Source of the DNA: Dehalococcoidia bacterium UBA2158
GTDB taxonomy: Bacteria > Chloroflexota > Dehalococcoidia > Lucifugimonadales > UBA3495
Direction of reading: 5' to 3'
Length of the DNA stretch: 6,522 bases
Assembly (NCBI GenBank): GCA_002328185.1
Contig: DCWQ01000010.1
Span: 2,561 to 9,082, forward strand
Shown here piece after piece: positions 1 through 5,562 of the stretch. Below the pieces are notes generated by a model, which saw only the letters and a list, made by a program, of their open reading frames with translations, searched no databases and had not been told where the DNA came from. Every line of letters begins with the position of its first letter. Positions within the stretch are counted from its first letter, which is position 1. A program made the position numbers and the translations under genes.

Positions 1-414
1 GAGCGCATCATCCTGCCCGACTCATGCCTGGCCTTGGATTACATTCTCAGCATCTTCAGCCGCATCATCGAGGGCCTGCGGGTGTTCCCCCAGCGGATGA
101 TGGAGAACATCGAAAGCAGCCTGGGCTTGGTCTTCAGCCAGCGGGTCCTGCTGGCCCTGGTGGACAAGGGCATGGGCCGCGAAGAGGCCTATAAGGTCGT
201 GCAGTCTAACGCCAGCCGCAGTTGGGAAGAAAAAAAGGACTTCCGGGACCTGCTCCGGGCCGACAAGAAGACCCAAAAGCACTTCTCGCCTACAGACTTC
301 GACGAGCTATTCGATTACGGGTACTACACCCGCTACGTGGACGAGACATTTGCCCGGTTGGGCCTCATGAAAAAACCGGCCGCCAAGAAGAAGAAACAAA
401 CAGCCAAAAGCTGA
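1..414 (+). CDS. purB: Adenylosuccinate lyase, C-terminal part (5' end outside window)
   Basis: PurB releases fumarate from SAICAR to give AICAR and from adenylosuccinate to give AMP, in the cytoplasm. The reading frame is open from base 1, so the gene enters from the left; 137 C-terminal residues are present. They match the all-helical C-terminal domain of the Bacillus-type enzyme: an ERIILPDS start, a VFPQRMMENI helix, the GLVFSQRVLLALVDKG core, a REEAY..VQ segment and a closing YYTRYVDETFARLGL. The catalytic SSxMPxKxNP loop lies upstream of the window. After RLGL there is an unusual 15-residue tail with seven lysines. The stop is 34 bases before purC, which makes the SAICAR that PurB uses, so the two are probably co-transcribed. 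Family assignment is firm; the tail's role is unknown. Confidence 0.95.
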   Translation, partial: ERIILPDSCLALDYILSIFSRIIEGLRVFPQRMMENIESSLGLVFSQRVLLALVDKGMGREEAYKVVQSNASRSWEEKKDFRDLLRADKKTQKHFSPTDFDELFDYGYYTRYVDETFARLGLMKKPAAKKKKQTAKS

Positions 415-448
415 AAGCCGACGGCTGATAGCTAACACGGAGACCGAC

Positions 449-1345
449 ATGATTATCGATACCAAGATGCCCGATATTCTCCACCGCGGCAAGGTGCGCG
501 ACACCTATGGCCTCGGCGGCGGGCACCTCCTGATGGTCGCCACCGACCGTATCTCAGCCTTCGACGTGGTGCTTCCGACTGGCATAACCGACAAGGGCCT
601 GGTCTTGAACCGTATCTCGGCTTTCTGGTTCGAGCGCACCAAGGACATAGTGCCTAACCACTTCATCTGCCTGGCCGACGCCCCGGAAGCCGCCCAGTAC
701 CTGGAGGGCAGCAGCGTCGCGGGCGCCGTCTCGGAAGAGGTTGCCCGGCAGTCGATGGTCGTGAAACGGGCCGAGCGCCTGGACCTTGAATGCATCGTCA
801 GGGGTTATATCACGGGGTCGGCCTGGGGTGAATACCGGCGGCAGGGCACCGTGTCGGGCATGAGGATGGACGAGGGTCTGGTGGAAGGCCAGCCGTTCCC
901 CGAGTTGCTCTTCACCCCTACCACCAAGGCCGAGGAAGGCCACGACGAGAACATGTCCAAACAGGAAGTCCTGGACATGGTCGGCGCCGACATGGCCCGC
1001 CAGCTAGAGGAGACCAGCATTGCGGTCTTCAAGTGGGCCCACGACTACGCCAGAGAGCGGAACATCATCCTGGCCGACACCAAGATGGAGTTTGGGATCA
1101 TCGACGGCCAACTCACCCTGATCGACGAGCTGCTGACCCCGGATTCCAGCCGGTTCTGGGACGTGAACGGCTACGCGCCCGGCAAGTCCCAACCCAACTA
1201 TGACAAGCAATTCGTGAGAGACTGGTTGGACGCCCAAGGTTGGGACCACGAGCCTCCGGCGCCGGAATTGCCCAACGACGTGGTGGCAAAGACGTCCGAG
1301 CGGTACCGCGAAGCGTATTACAAACTGACCGGGGCCCGGTTATAG
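449..1345 (+). CDS. purC: SAICAR synthetase (phosphoribosylaminoimidazole-succinocarboxamide synthase)
   Basis: PurC joins CAIR and aspartate with ATP to give SAICAR in de novo purine synthesis. The 298-residue protein is complete. It shows the N-terminal RGKVRDTY nucleotide-binding strand-loop (13-20), the first family signature around VRGYITGSAWGEY (117-129), the conserved FTPTTKAEEGHDEN segment (155-168), the second signature LADTKMEFG (208-216) and DELLTPDSSRFW (226-237). The length matches the long class seen in yeast and actinobacteria rather than the roughly 240-residue E. coli form. The ATG is preceded by GGAG at 439-442 with a 6-base spacer, and homology starts directly at the N terminus, so the start is secure. 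It lies 34 bases after purB and 34 bases before the DUF3105 gene, all on the same strand, consistent with an operon whose promoter lies left of the window. Confidence 0.98.
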   Translation: MIIDTKMPDILHRGKVRDTYGLGGGHLLMVATDRISAFDVVLPTGITDKGLVLNRISAFWFERTKDIVPNHFICLADAPEAAQYLEGSSVAGAVSEEVARQSMVVKRAERLDLECIVRGYITGSAWGEYRRQGTVSGMRMDEGLVEGQPFPELLFTPTTKAEEGHDENMSKQEVLDMVGADMARQLEETSIAVFKWAHDYARERNIILADTKMEFGIIDGQLTLIDELLTPDSSRFWDVNGYAPGKSQPNYDKQFVRDWLDAQGWDHEPPAPELPNDVVAKTSERYREAYYKLTGARL

Positions 1346-1366
1346 AACCTGGTCCCAGAAGATATC

Positions 1367-1371
1367 GGAGG
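1367..1371 (+). promoter_or_regulatory. Shine-Dalgarno site selecting the TTG start of the DUF3105 gene
   Basis: A perfect GGAGG lies 8 bases upstream of TTG at 1380. No ATG or GTG in this frame has a comparable site, so this motif is the reason for calling a TTG start. Confidence 0.75.
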
Positions 1372-1379
1372 ACCCTACG

Positions 1380-2015
1380 TTGCCTGTTTCAAGACGCCGC
1401 CGCGGCCGCACCGCCCGGGCAGCCCGTACCGGCGACCTGACCGTTACAAATCGGCGGAAGAAGACTAATAAGCTGTATCTGATCGCATCTCTGGTGATCG
1501 CCGTTCTGGTGATTGCCAGCTTCGCCTTCGCCAGCTTCACCGGGGGCGGCCGCGGTGGCGACGCCAGCGGCGGCCACGCCCAGCAGTTCGTCGATGGTAT
1601 CGGCATCCAACACGCCATCGAAGGACGGGATCACATCGCGGAAGGCGCCTCCGTCTCATACAACACCGTACCGCCCACTTCCGGAAACCACTGGCCCACC
1701 CCGGCCCGCTGCGGCTTCTACGAAGAGCAATTACCCGATGAGCGCGTGGTCCACAACATGGAACACGGCAACATCGTTATCAGCTACAACCTGCCCCTAG
1801 AGTCTGAAATTTCGGCCCTGCGCCGGGCATTGAATGACATCGGCCTGAACAAGGTCTGGGGAGTCGCCCGTGCCTACGGCGGGATCCCCACCGGACAGGT
1901 CAGCCTCAGCACTTGGGGCGTTAATGACACCTTCTTAGGGGTCGACGAAGCCCGGATAAGCCGGTTCTTCGAGGCCTACGCCGGCAGCCTGGGCCCGGAA
2001 CGGGTACCTTGCTAA
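1380..2015 (+). CDS. Membrane-anchored DUF3105 protein
   Basis: The product is 211 residues of unknown function. Residues 1-30 are strongly basic (RRRRGR and NRRKK clusters), followed by one hydrophobic segment at about 32-53 and a Gly-rich linker (54-65); this predicts an uncleaved N-terminal anchor with the C-terminal domain outside the membrane. The exposed domain carries the DUF3105 hallmarks: VSYNTVPPTSGNHW (92-105), ARCGFYEEQLPDERVVHNMEHG (in 109-130) and the strand NIVISYNL. The two cysteines are C111 and C211, the latter being the last residue. The two histidines H125 and H129 resemble a possible metal or active-site pair, but no activity is established for the family. The TTG start is chosen by the GGAGG at 1367-1371. 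The gene sits between purC and purS with short gaps, so it is probably expressed with the purine genes, although no enzymatic link to purines is evident. Confidence 0.85.
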   Translation: MPVSRRRRGRTARAARTGDLTVTNRRKKTNKLYLIASLVIAVLVIASFAFASFTGGGRGGDASGGHAQQFVDGIGIQHAIEGRDHIAEGASVSYNTVPPTSGNHWPTPARCGFYEEQLPDERVVHNMEHGNIVISYNLPLESEISALRRALNDIGLNKVWGVARAYGGIPTGQVSLSTWGVNDTFLGVDEARISRFFEAYAGSLGPERVPC

Positions 2016-2032
2016 GGGAGTCTCATTAACCG

Positions 2033-2302
2033 ATGTACCAGGCACGTATCTACGTCACTCTCAAATCTACGGTGAACGACCCTCAGGGCATCACCGTGCT
2101 CTCCAGCCTGCATCGTCTGGGATTCGCCAGCGCCGGTGACGTGAGGGTCGGCAAGTACCTGTTGGTCAATGTGGACGAGACCGACCGAGCCATGGCCGAG
2201 AGCTCCGTCACCGAGATGTGCCAGAAGCTTTTGGCCAACCCGGTCATCGAGGAATTCAGGTTTGACCTAGAAGAGATCCCCGCGCCCGCAGCTTCTTCTT
2301 AA
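2033..2302 (+). CDS. purS: Phosphoribosylformylglycinamidine synthase subunit PurS
   Basis: PurS is the small subunit that bridges PurQ (glutaminase) and small PurL in the three-part FGAM synthase, which converts FGAR to FGAM. The 89-residue product has the usual family length. Characteristic stretches are ARIYVTLKSTVNDPQG (4-19), the SSLHRLGF helix (24-31), DVRVGKYLLV (36-45) and EMCQKLLANPVIEEF (61-75). The last few residues (PAPAASS) are a low-complexity tail. The ATG starts 17 bases after the DUF3105 stop; a GGGAG at 2016-2020 is 12 bases away, a rather long spacing. Neither purQ nor purL follows within the window, so the partners must be encoded elsewhere. Cytoplasmic. Confidence 0.95.
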   Translation: MYQARIYVTLKSTVNDPQGITVLSSLHRLGFASAGDVRVGKYLLVNVDETDRAMAESSVTEMCQKLLANPVIEEFRFDLEEIPAPAASS

Positions 2303-2349
2303 ATAAAGCTTTTTCTAGACAGTCTTATCTAAGGCATACGAGGACTTTG

Positions 2350-2354
2350 GGAGG
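2350..2354 (+). promoter_or_regulatory. Shine-Dalgarno site selecting the ATG start of the propeller gene
   Basis: GGAGG, within GGGAGGG at 2349-2355, precedes ATG 2359 by 4 bases. The same bases would be coding if the in-frame TTG at 2347 were used, which argues for the downstream ATG. The spacing is shorter than usual. Confidence 0.6.
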
Positions 2355-2358
2355 GTAT

Positions 2359-3354
2359 ATGACCACAGAAAATAACAATACTTACGTCTACGCCGGCGCC
2401 GAAACCAGCGGCATCTACCGGCTGTCCCCCGGCGCCGGCCAATGGGAGGAGTTGACCAACGGTCTGCCCGCAGACCCCTTGGTGGCCGGTATCGTCATCC
2501 ACCCCAACGACCCTGAGGTCATCTACACCGGCACCCAGGACGGCCCCTACCGCAGCACCAACCGCGGCAATAGCTGGGAGAGGCTGGACTACCCAAAGAC
2601 GGGCGCTCCGCCGTGGACCTTCATGTTCCGGCCCGGAGACCCTACAGTGATGTACCTAGGAACCGCCCCAGGCGAGATCTACCGCAGCACCAACGGCGGC
2701 GACTCCTGGCAGCAGATCACTAAGAACATGGGCTCGGCTGAGATTACCATGGCCTTTCCCACCAGGGTCATCGCCCTGTGCGCCGACCCCAATTTCCCCG
2801 ACGAGATGTACGCCGCCCTGGAGGTTGCCGGAGTGATCCGCAGTTCCGACGGCGGAGACACCTGGGAGGAAATATCCGGCACCCTGGGTCCCAGCGAAGA
2901 CACCCTGGACCTGCACGGCGCCCAGTGCTCCGCAGCCATGCCCCATACGGTGTTCATCACCACCCGCCAGGGCCCGTTCATCGGCCCGGACCGGGGCAGC
3001 GAGTGGATACCGGTGGAGTTCGGCAACTTCTCCGAGATCACTTACACCCGCGACCTGAAAACCGCGCCCCACGACCCAAACATGCTCTATGTGTCCATCG
3101 GAGCGGCCGCCCGCAGCACCCAAGGCGCTCTCTACCGCAGCCGGGACCTGTTCAAGACCTTTGAGCAGGTGGACCGGAGTATCGCCCCCAACTCGACGAT
3201 GATGACGGTGGCCGTGGACCCCAGGGCCCCAAGCCACGTCTTCTGCAACTCCCGGGACGGACAGGTGTTCGGTTCGCTGGACGACGGAGCAACCTGGACC
3301 ACCACCAACCTGCCCGGAAAAGCCAAAGAAGTAAGAGCCCTAGCCGCCGGCTAG
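2359..3354 (+). CDS. Seven-blade Asp-box (BNR repeat) beta-propeller protein, cytoplasmic
   Basis: The 331-residue protein is built almost entirely of BNR/Asp-box repeats. Four are close to the S-x-D/N-x-G-x-[TS]-W consensus: STNRGNSW (66-73), STNGGDSW (110-117), SSDGGDTW (162-169) and SLDDGATW (306-313). Three degenerate ones sit near 23-29 (SPGAGQW), 209-216 (GPDRGSEW) and 261-268 (SRDLFKTF). Spacing is 43-52 residues, predicting a seven-bladed propeller. HPNDPEVIYTGT, RPGDPTVMYLGT and DPNFPDEMYAAL are the matching DP-x-x-x-x-Y strands. There is no signal peptide or membrane segment, and the [FY]RIP motif and catalytic context of sialidases are missing, so a sialidase call would not be justified; Vps10/YCF48-like scaffolds are equally possible. 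The substrate or partner is unknown. An in-frame TTG at 2347 would add four residues. It follows purS by 56 bases with no terminator between them. Confidence 0.85.
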   Translation: MTTENNNTYVYAGAETSGIYRLSPGAGQWEELTNGLPADPLVAGIVIHPNDPEVIYTGTQDGPYRSTNRGNSWERLDYPKTGAPPWTFMFRPGDPTVMYLGTAPGEIYRSTNGGDSWQQITKNMGSAEITMAFPTRVIALCADPNFPDEMYAALEVAGVIRSSDGGDTWEEISGTLGPSEDTLDLHGAQCSAAMPHTVFITTRQGPFIGPDRGSEWIPVEFGNFSEITYTRDLKTAPHDPNMLYVSIGAAARSTQGALYRSRDLFKTFEQVDRSIAPNSTMMTVAVDPRAPSHVFCNSRDGQVFGSLDDGATWTTTNLPGKAKEVRALAAG

Positions 3355-3358
3355 GCGG

Positions 3359-3375
3359 GCGGTGCAACCGCTTTT
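3359..3375 (+). terminator. Small hairpin plus T-run after the propeller gene
   Basis: A GC-rich 5-bp stem (GCGGT 3359-3363 with ACCGC 3367-3371) and a 3-base loop are followed at once by TTTT, starting 4 bases after the stop codon. The form fits a weak intrinsic terminator on the + strand, but the stem is short and a stronger one lies just beyond. Confidence 0.4.
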
Positions 3376-3382
3376 GGAATTT

Positions 3383-3422
3383 AAAAATCCCTGGCGAATC
3401 GTCCAACTCGCCAGGGATTTTT
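3383..3422. terminator. Bidirectional intrinsic terminator between convergent genes
   Basis: A perfect 15-bp inverted repeat (3383-3397 with 3408-3422) has a 10-base loop. The left arm starts with five A and the right arm ends with five T, so transcripts from either side end in a U-run after a GC-rich stem core. Its position between the convergent propeller gene and acyl-CoA synthetase gene fits termination of both. Confidence 0.85.
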
Positions 3423-3427
3423 GGTCT

Positions 3428-3476
3428 CCACCGCAAAGTAGGGGCACGGTATTACCGTGCCCCTACTTTGCGGTGG
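3428..3476. repeat. 49-nt perfect palindrome, probable dispersed palindromic repeat unit
   Basis: The arms at 3428-3450 and 3454-3476 are perfectly complementary over 23 bp around a three-base ATT centre. The core is of the GTAGGGGCACGG...CCGTGCCCCTAC kind. From general knowledge, similar GTAGGGGC palindromes occur as intergenic repeats in some bacteria, including Chloroflexota; that is recollection, not a search result. There is only one copy in this window. The right end touches the stop codon (3477-3479) of the acyl-CoA synthetase gene. There is no T-run, so it is less terminator-like than its neighbour at 3383-3422, though it would stabilise the 3' end of the - strand transcript. Confidence 0.7.
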
Positions 3477-5168
3477 TTAGGCTGTCTCAATCCCGGCGGC
3501 TTTTTGTAACCCCAGTTCTTCTATCGCGACTTCCCGCATCTTGAACTTCTGTATCTTGCCGGTGACCGTCATTGGGAATTCGGTGGCCATCTTGACGTAG
3601 CGGGGGATCTTGTAGTGAGCGATCTTGCCCTTGCAGTACTCCCTGATCTCTTCCTCATCGGCGGTCTCGCCGGGCTTCAACATCACCCAGGCCATCACCT
3701 CTTCGACGAACCGCTCGTCGGGCACGCCGATCACTTGGACGTCGGCAACCTTGGGGTGGGTGTAAAGGAACTCCTCTACCTCCCGTGGATAGACGTTCTC
3801 GCCGCCCCGGATTATCATGTCCTTCAACCGCCCAGTGATCCGGTAATAGCCGTCCTTGTCCACGGTGGCCAGGTCGCCCGTGTGCAGCCACCCGTCCTTG
3901 TCGATGGCTGAAGCGGTGGCGTCAGGCAGGTTGTAATAACCCTTCATCACCATGAAACTGCGGGACAAAAGCTCCCCCTGCTCGCCCGCCGGTGTGTCCG
4001 CGCCCGTCTCTGGGTCCACCAGTTTGACCTCCACATTGGGCAGGACAGTGCCGACGGTGCTGACCCGGCGTTCCAGCGTGTCTTCGGTGCGGGTTAGGGT
4101 GATGACCGGTGACGCCTCGGTCTGGCCGTAGGCGATGGTTATCTCGCTGACGCCCATCTGGTCCACCACCTGGCGCATGACCTCGATGGGGCAGGGCGAC
4201 CCGGCCATCATCCCGGTCCGAAGGGAACTCAGGTCGAACTCGGAGAAACGTTCCTGGCCCAGTTGCGCGATGAACATGGTGGGCACGCCGTGTAGGGCGG
4301 TGCACTTCTCCTGCTGGATGGCCTCCAAGGCCTTCAACGGCTCGAAATACTCCGAGGGTATGACCATGGTGGAGCCGTGGCTGACGCAGGCCAGGTTGCT
4401 CAGAACGCAGCCGAAGCAGTGGTAGAAGGGCACGGGGATGCACAGCCGGTCTTCTTCGGTGAATTTCATCCCCTCACCAGAGTAGTAACCATTGGCCACC
4501 AGGTTGTAGTGGGTGAGCATGGCGCCCTTGGGATTGCCGGTGGTGCCCGAAGTATACTGGATGTTTATGGTGTCGTCGGGGTCACATGATGCCTGCCGCT
4601 GGGCCAAGTCAGTCTCGCTGACCTCGGCTGACTTCCTGCGCACGTCTTCCCATGACCACATGCCGTCGGGTGTACTGGCTCCTGGCTCAGAAGGGGACGG
4701 AATGTAAACCACGTTGCGTAGAAACGGTAGGTTGGAGCATTTTAGTTCGCCTGGGGTGGAGTCTTTGAGTTCGGGTATGACCTCGCTGGCCATGGCAACA
4801 TAATCAGAGGTGCGGAACTTGCCGATCAGTATCAGGGCGTTGGCCTCGGATTGCTTCAAGACATATTCAAGTTCGTGGGTGCGGTACGAGGGGTTGACGG
4901 TGACCAGCACGGCCCCGATCTTGGCGGTGGCGAATTGGGCCACCACCCATTCGGTGTAGTTGGTGACCCAGATGCCCACGTGCTGGCCCTTCTCTATGCC
5001 CAGAGCCATCAGCCCGCGGGCCACCCGGTCGCATTCGTCCTTGAACTCCAGGTAGGTGTAGCGTGTCCCGGTCTCCACGTGGACCAGCGCCTCTCGGTCG
5101 GCGTACTGTTCCGTTTGGGAATCCAGCAGGTCGCCGATGGTAGTACGAATGTCTAGTTCGTCAGGCAT
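3477..5168 (-). CDS. Acyl-CoA synthetase (AMP-forming, ANL superfamily, ACSF2/FadD-like)
   Basis: The complete 563-residue enzyme should activate a carboxylic acid with ATP to an acyl-adenylate and then transfer it to CoA. Family core motifs are all present: the P-loop YTSGTTGNPKG (205-215), YGQTEASP (347-354), GWLHTGD (426-432) with its ribose-binding Asp, the hinge region GRLKDMIIRGGENVYP (446-461), and the catalytic lysine K538 in PMTVTGKIQK. Strong similarity in style to the ACSF2/medium-chain group suggests a fatty acyl substrate, but specificity cannot be read from sequence. There is no signal peptide or membrane segment. The ATG has GAGGTG (5174-5179 on the + strand, read in reverse) 5 bases upstream, and a DIRTTIGDLLDSQTEQYADREAL-type N terminus fits family starts. 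It is transcribed towards the purine genes and appears monocistronic. A possible dyad operator lies upstream. Confidence 0.95.
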   Translation of the reverse strand: MPDELDIRTTIGDLLDSQTEQYADREALVHVETGTRYTYLEFKDECDRVARGLMALGIEKGQHVGIWVTNYTEWVVAQFATAKIGAVLVTVNPSYRTHELEYVLKQSEANALILIGKFRTSDYVAMASEVIPELKDSTPGELKCSNLPFLRNVVYIPSPSEPGASTPDGMWSWEDVRRKSAEVSETDLAQRQASCDPDDTINIQYTSGTTGNPKGAMLTHYNLVANGYYSGEGMKFTEEDRLCIPVPFYHCFGCVLSNLACVSHGSTMVIPSEYFEPLKALEAIQQEKCTALHGVPTMFIAQLGQERFSEFDLSSLRTGMMAGSPCPIEVMRQVVDQMGVSEITIAYGQTEASPVITLTRTEDTLERRVSTVGTVLPNVEVKLVDPETGADTPAGEQGELLSRSFMVMKGYYNLPDATASAIDKDGWLHTGDLATVDKDGYYRITGRLKDMIIRGGENVYPREVEEFLYTHPKVADVQVIGVPDERFVEEVMAWVMLKPGETADEEEIREYCKGKIAHYKIPRYVKMATEFPMTVTGKIQKFKMREVAIEELGLQKAAGIETA

Positions 5169-5380
5169 GGCTCCACCTCGTGTGAAATCTTACGAGTCGG
5201 GTGGCCCACTAAAATCGTAGGATCGGCCCCATTTCACAAGCCCATGCTATAACAACTGCAAAATTCTTGCCATATCGGGCGATGGCGGTCCACAAATAGA
5301 TGGCTGTCGTCGATCTGGCGGGCCAGGAATTGCAACATCAGCAGCAAGGGTTCATCGGCCCGGAGAAGAGACGAGGAAGT
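5169..5380. other. Intergenic region between acyl-CoA synthetase gene and tRNA-Ala
   Basis: These 212 bases hold the acyl-CoA synthetase ribosome site and a dyad near 5205. I found no convincing -35/-10 pair for the - strand gene. A - strand frame is open from the tRNA end down to 5234 with host-like codons, including 34 codons from an ATG at 5338, but it has no ribosome site and no recognisable product; it may be a decayed remnant or chance. Confidence 0.5.
5189..5221. promoter_or_regulatory. Possible operator dyad upstream of the acyl-CoA synthetase gene
   Basis: Two nested inverted repeats share the centre 5205: TACGA (5191-5195) with TCGTA (5215-5219), and GTGG (5201-5204) with CCAC (5206-5209). 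A further 8-bp pair, TGTGAAAT (5181-5188) with ATTTCACA (5231-5238), flanks it with a centre about 4 bases away. The site is 21-53 bases upstream of the start codon, where a repressor could act. No regulator gene is visible and the motif matches no operator I recognise. Confidence 0.2.
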
Positions 5381-5455
5381 TGGTGGAGGTGAGGGGAATC
5401 GAACCCCTGGCCCCCTGCATGCAAAGCAGGTGCTCTCCCGCTGAGCTACACCCCC
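5381..5455 (-). tRNA. tRNA-Ala (anticodon TGC)
   Basis: The - strand folds as a full cloverleaf of 75 bases including encoded CCA. The acceptor stem is GGGGGTG with CACCTCC, giving the G3:U70 wobble pair that identifies alanine tRNAs. The D arm is GCTC-AGCGGGA-GAGC, the anticodon arm is CCTGC-TTTGCAT-GCAGG with anticodon TGC, the variable loop is five bases, and the T arm is AGGGG-TTCGAAT-CCCCT. The discriminator is A. The 3' end points towards the acyl-CoA synthetase gene and the 5' end towards the integrase. All stems pair, so the gene looks functional. Confidence 0.97.
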
Positions 5456-5495
5456 ACGGTTTTGTGCCTAATCAGGGAAGATAACTGAAAAACCG

Positions 5496-5525
5496 TTGAC
5501 GTACACCGCAATGAGAGCATATAAC
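5496..5525 (+). promoter_or_regulatory. Sigma70-type promoter for the integrase gene
   Basis: TTGACG (5496-5501) matches five of six -35 bases and TATAAC (5520-5525) five of six -10 bases, with an 18-base spacer. Transcription would start near 5532, giving a leader of about 30 bases before ATG 5563. A 9-base direct repeat, ATAACTGAA, occurs at 5481-5489 and again at 5521-5529 over the -10 box. Confidence 0.6.
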
Positions 5526-5562
5526 TGAACAAGAAATAATTGGTGTTGCAGCAGTGTGATTC

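Noticed and set aside
416..426. AGCCG/CGGCT inverted repeat between purB and purC
   Set aside because: The stem is only 4-5 bp with a tiny loop and no T-run; it is not a convincing terminator, and the genes are likely co-transcribed.
2305..2312. AAAGCTTT palindrome after purS
   Set aside because: Eight AT-rich bases are too short to be a terminator and common by chance.
2547..2694. 16-base direct repeat (2547-2562 and 2679-2694)
   Set aside because: It encodes the same YRSTN part of two Asp-boxes, so it reflects internal protein repeats rather than a mobile or recombination element.
2656..3237. 193-codon - strand frame inside the propeller gene
   Set aside because: It is antisense to a well-supported repeat protein; its long openness follows from GC-rich codon bias, and its product is low-complexity Gly/Ala/Val sequence.
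5234..5338. 34-codon - strand ORF between the acyl-CoA synthetase gene and tRNA-Ala
   Set aside because: Codon use looks host-like, but there is no ribosome site, no promoter and no recognisable product; the frame simply continues open from the tRNA. It is not supported as a gene.
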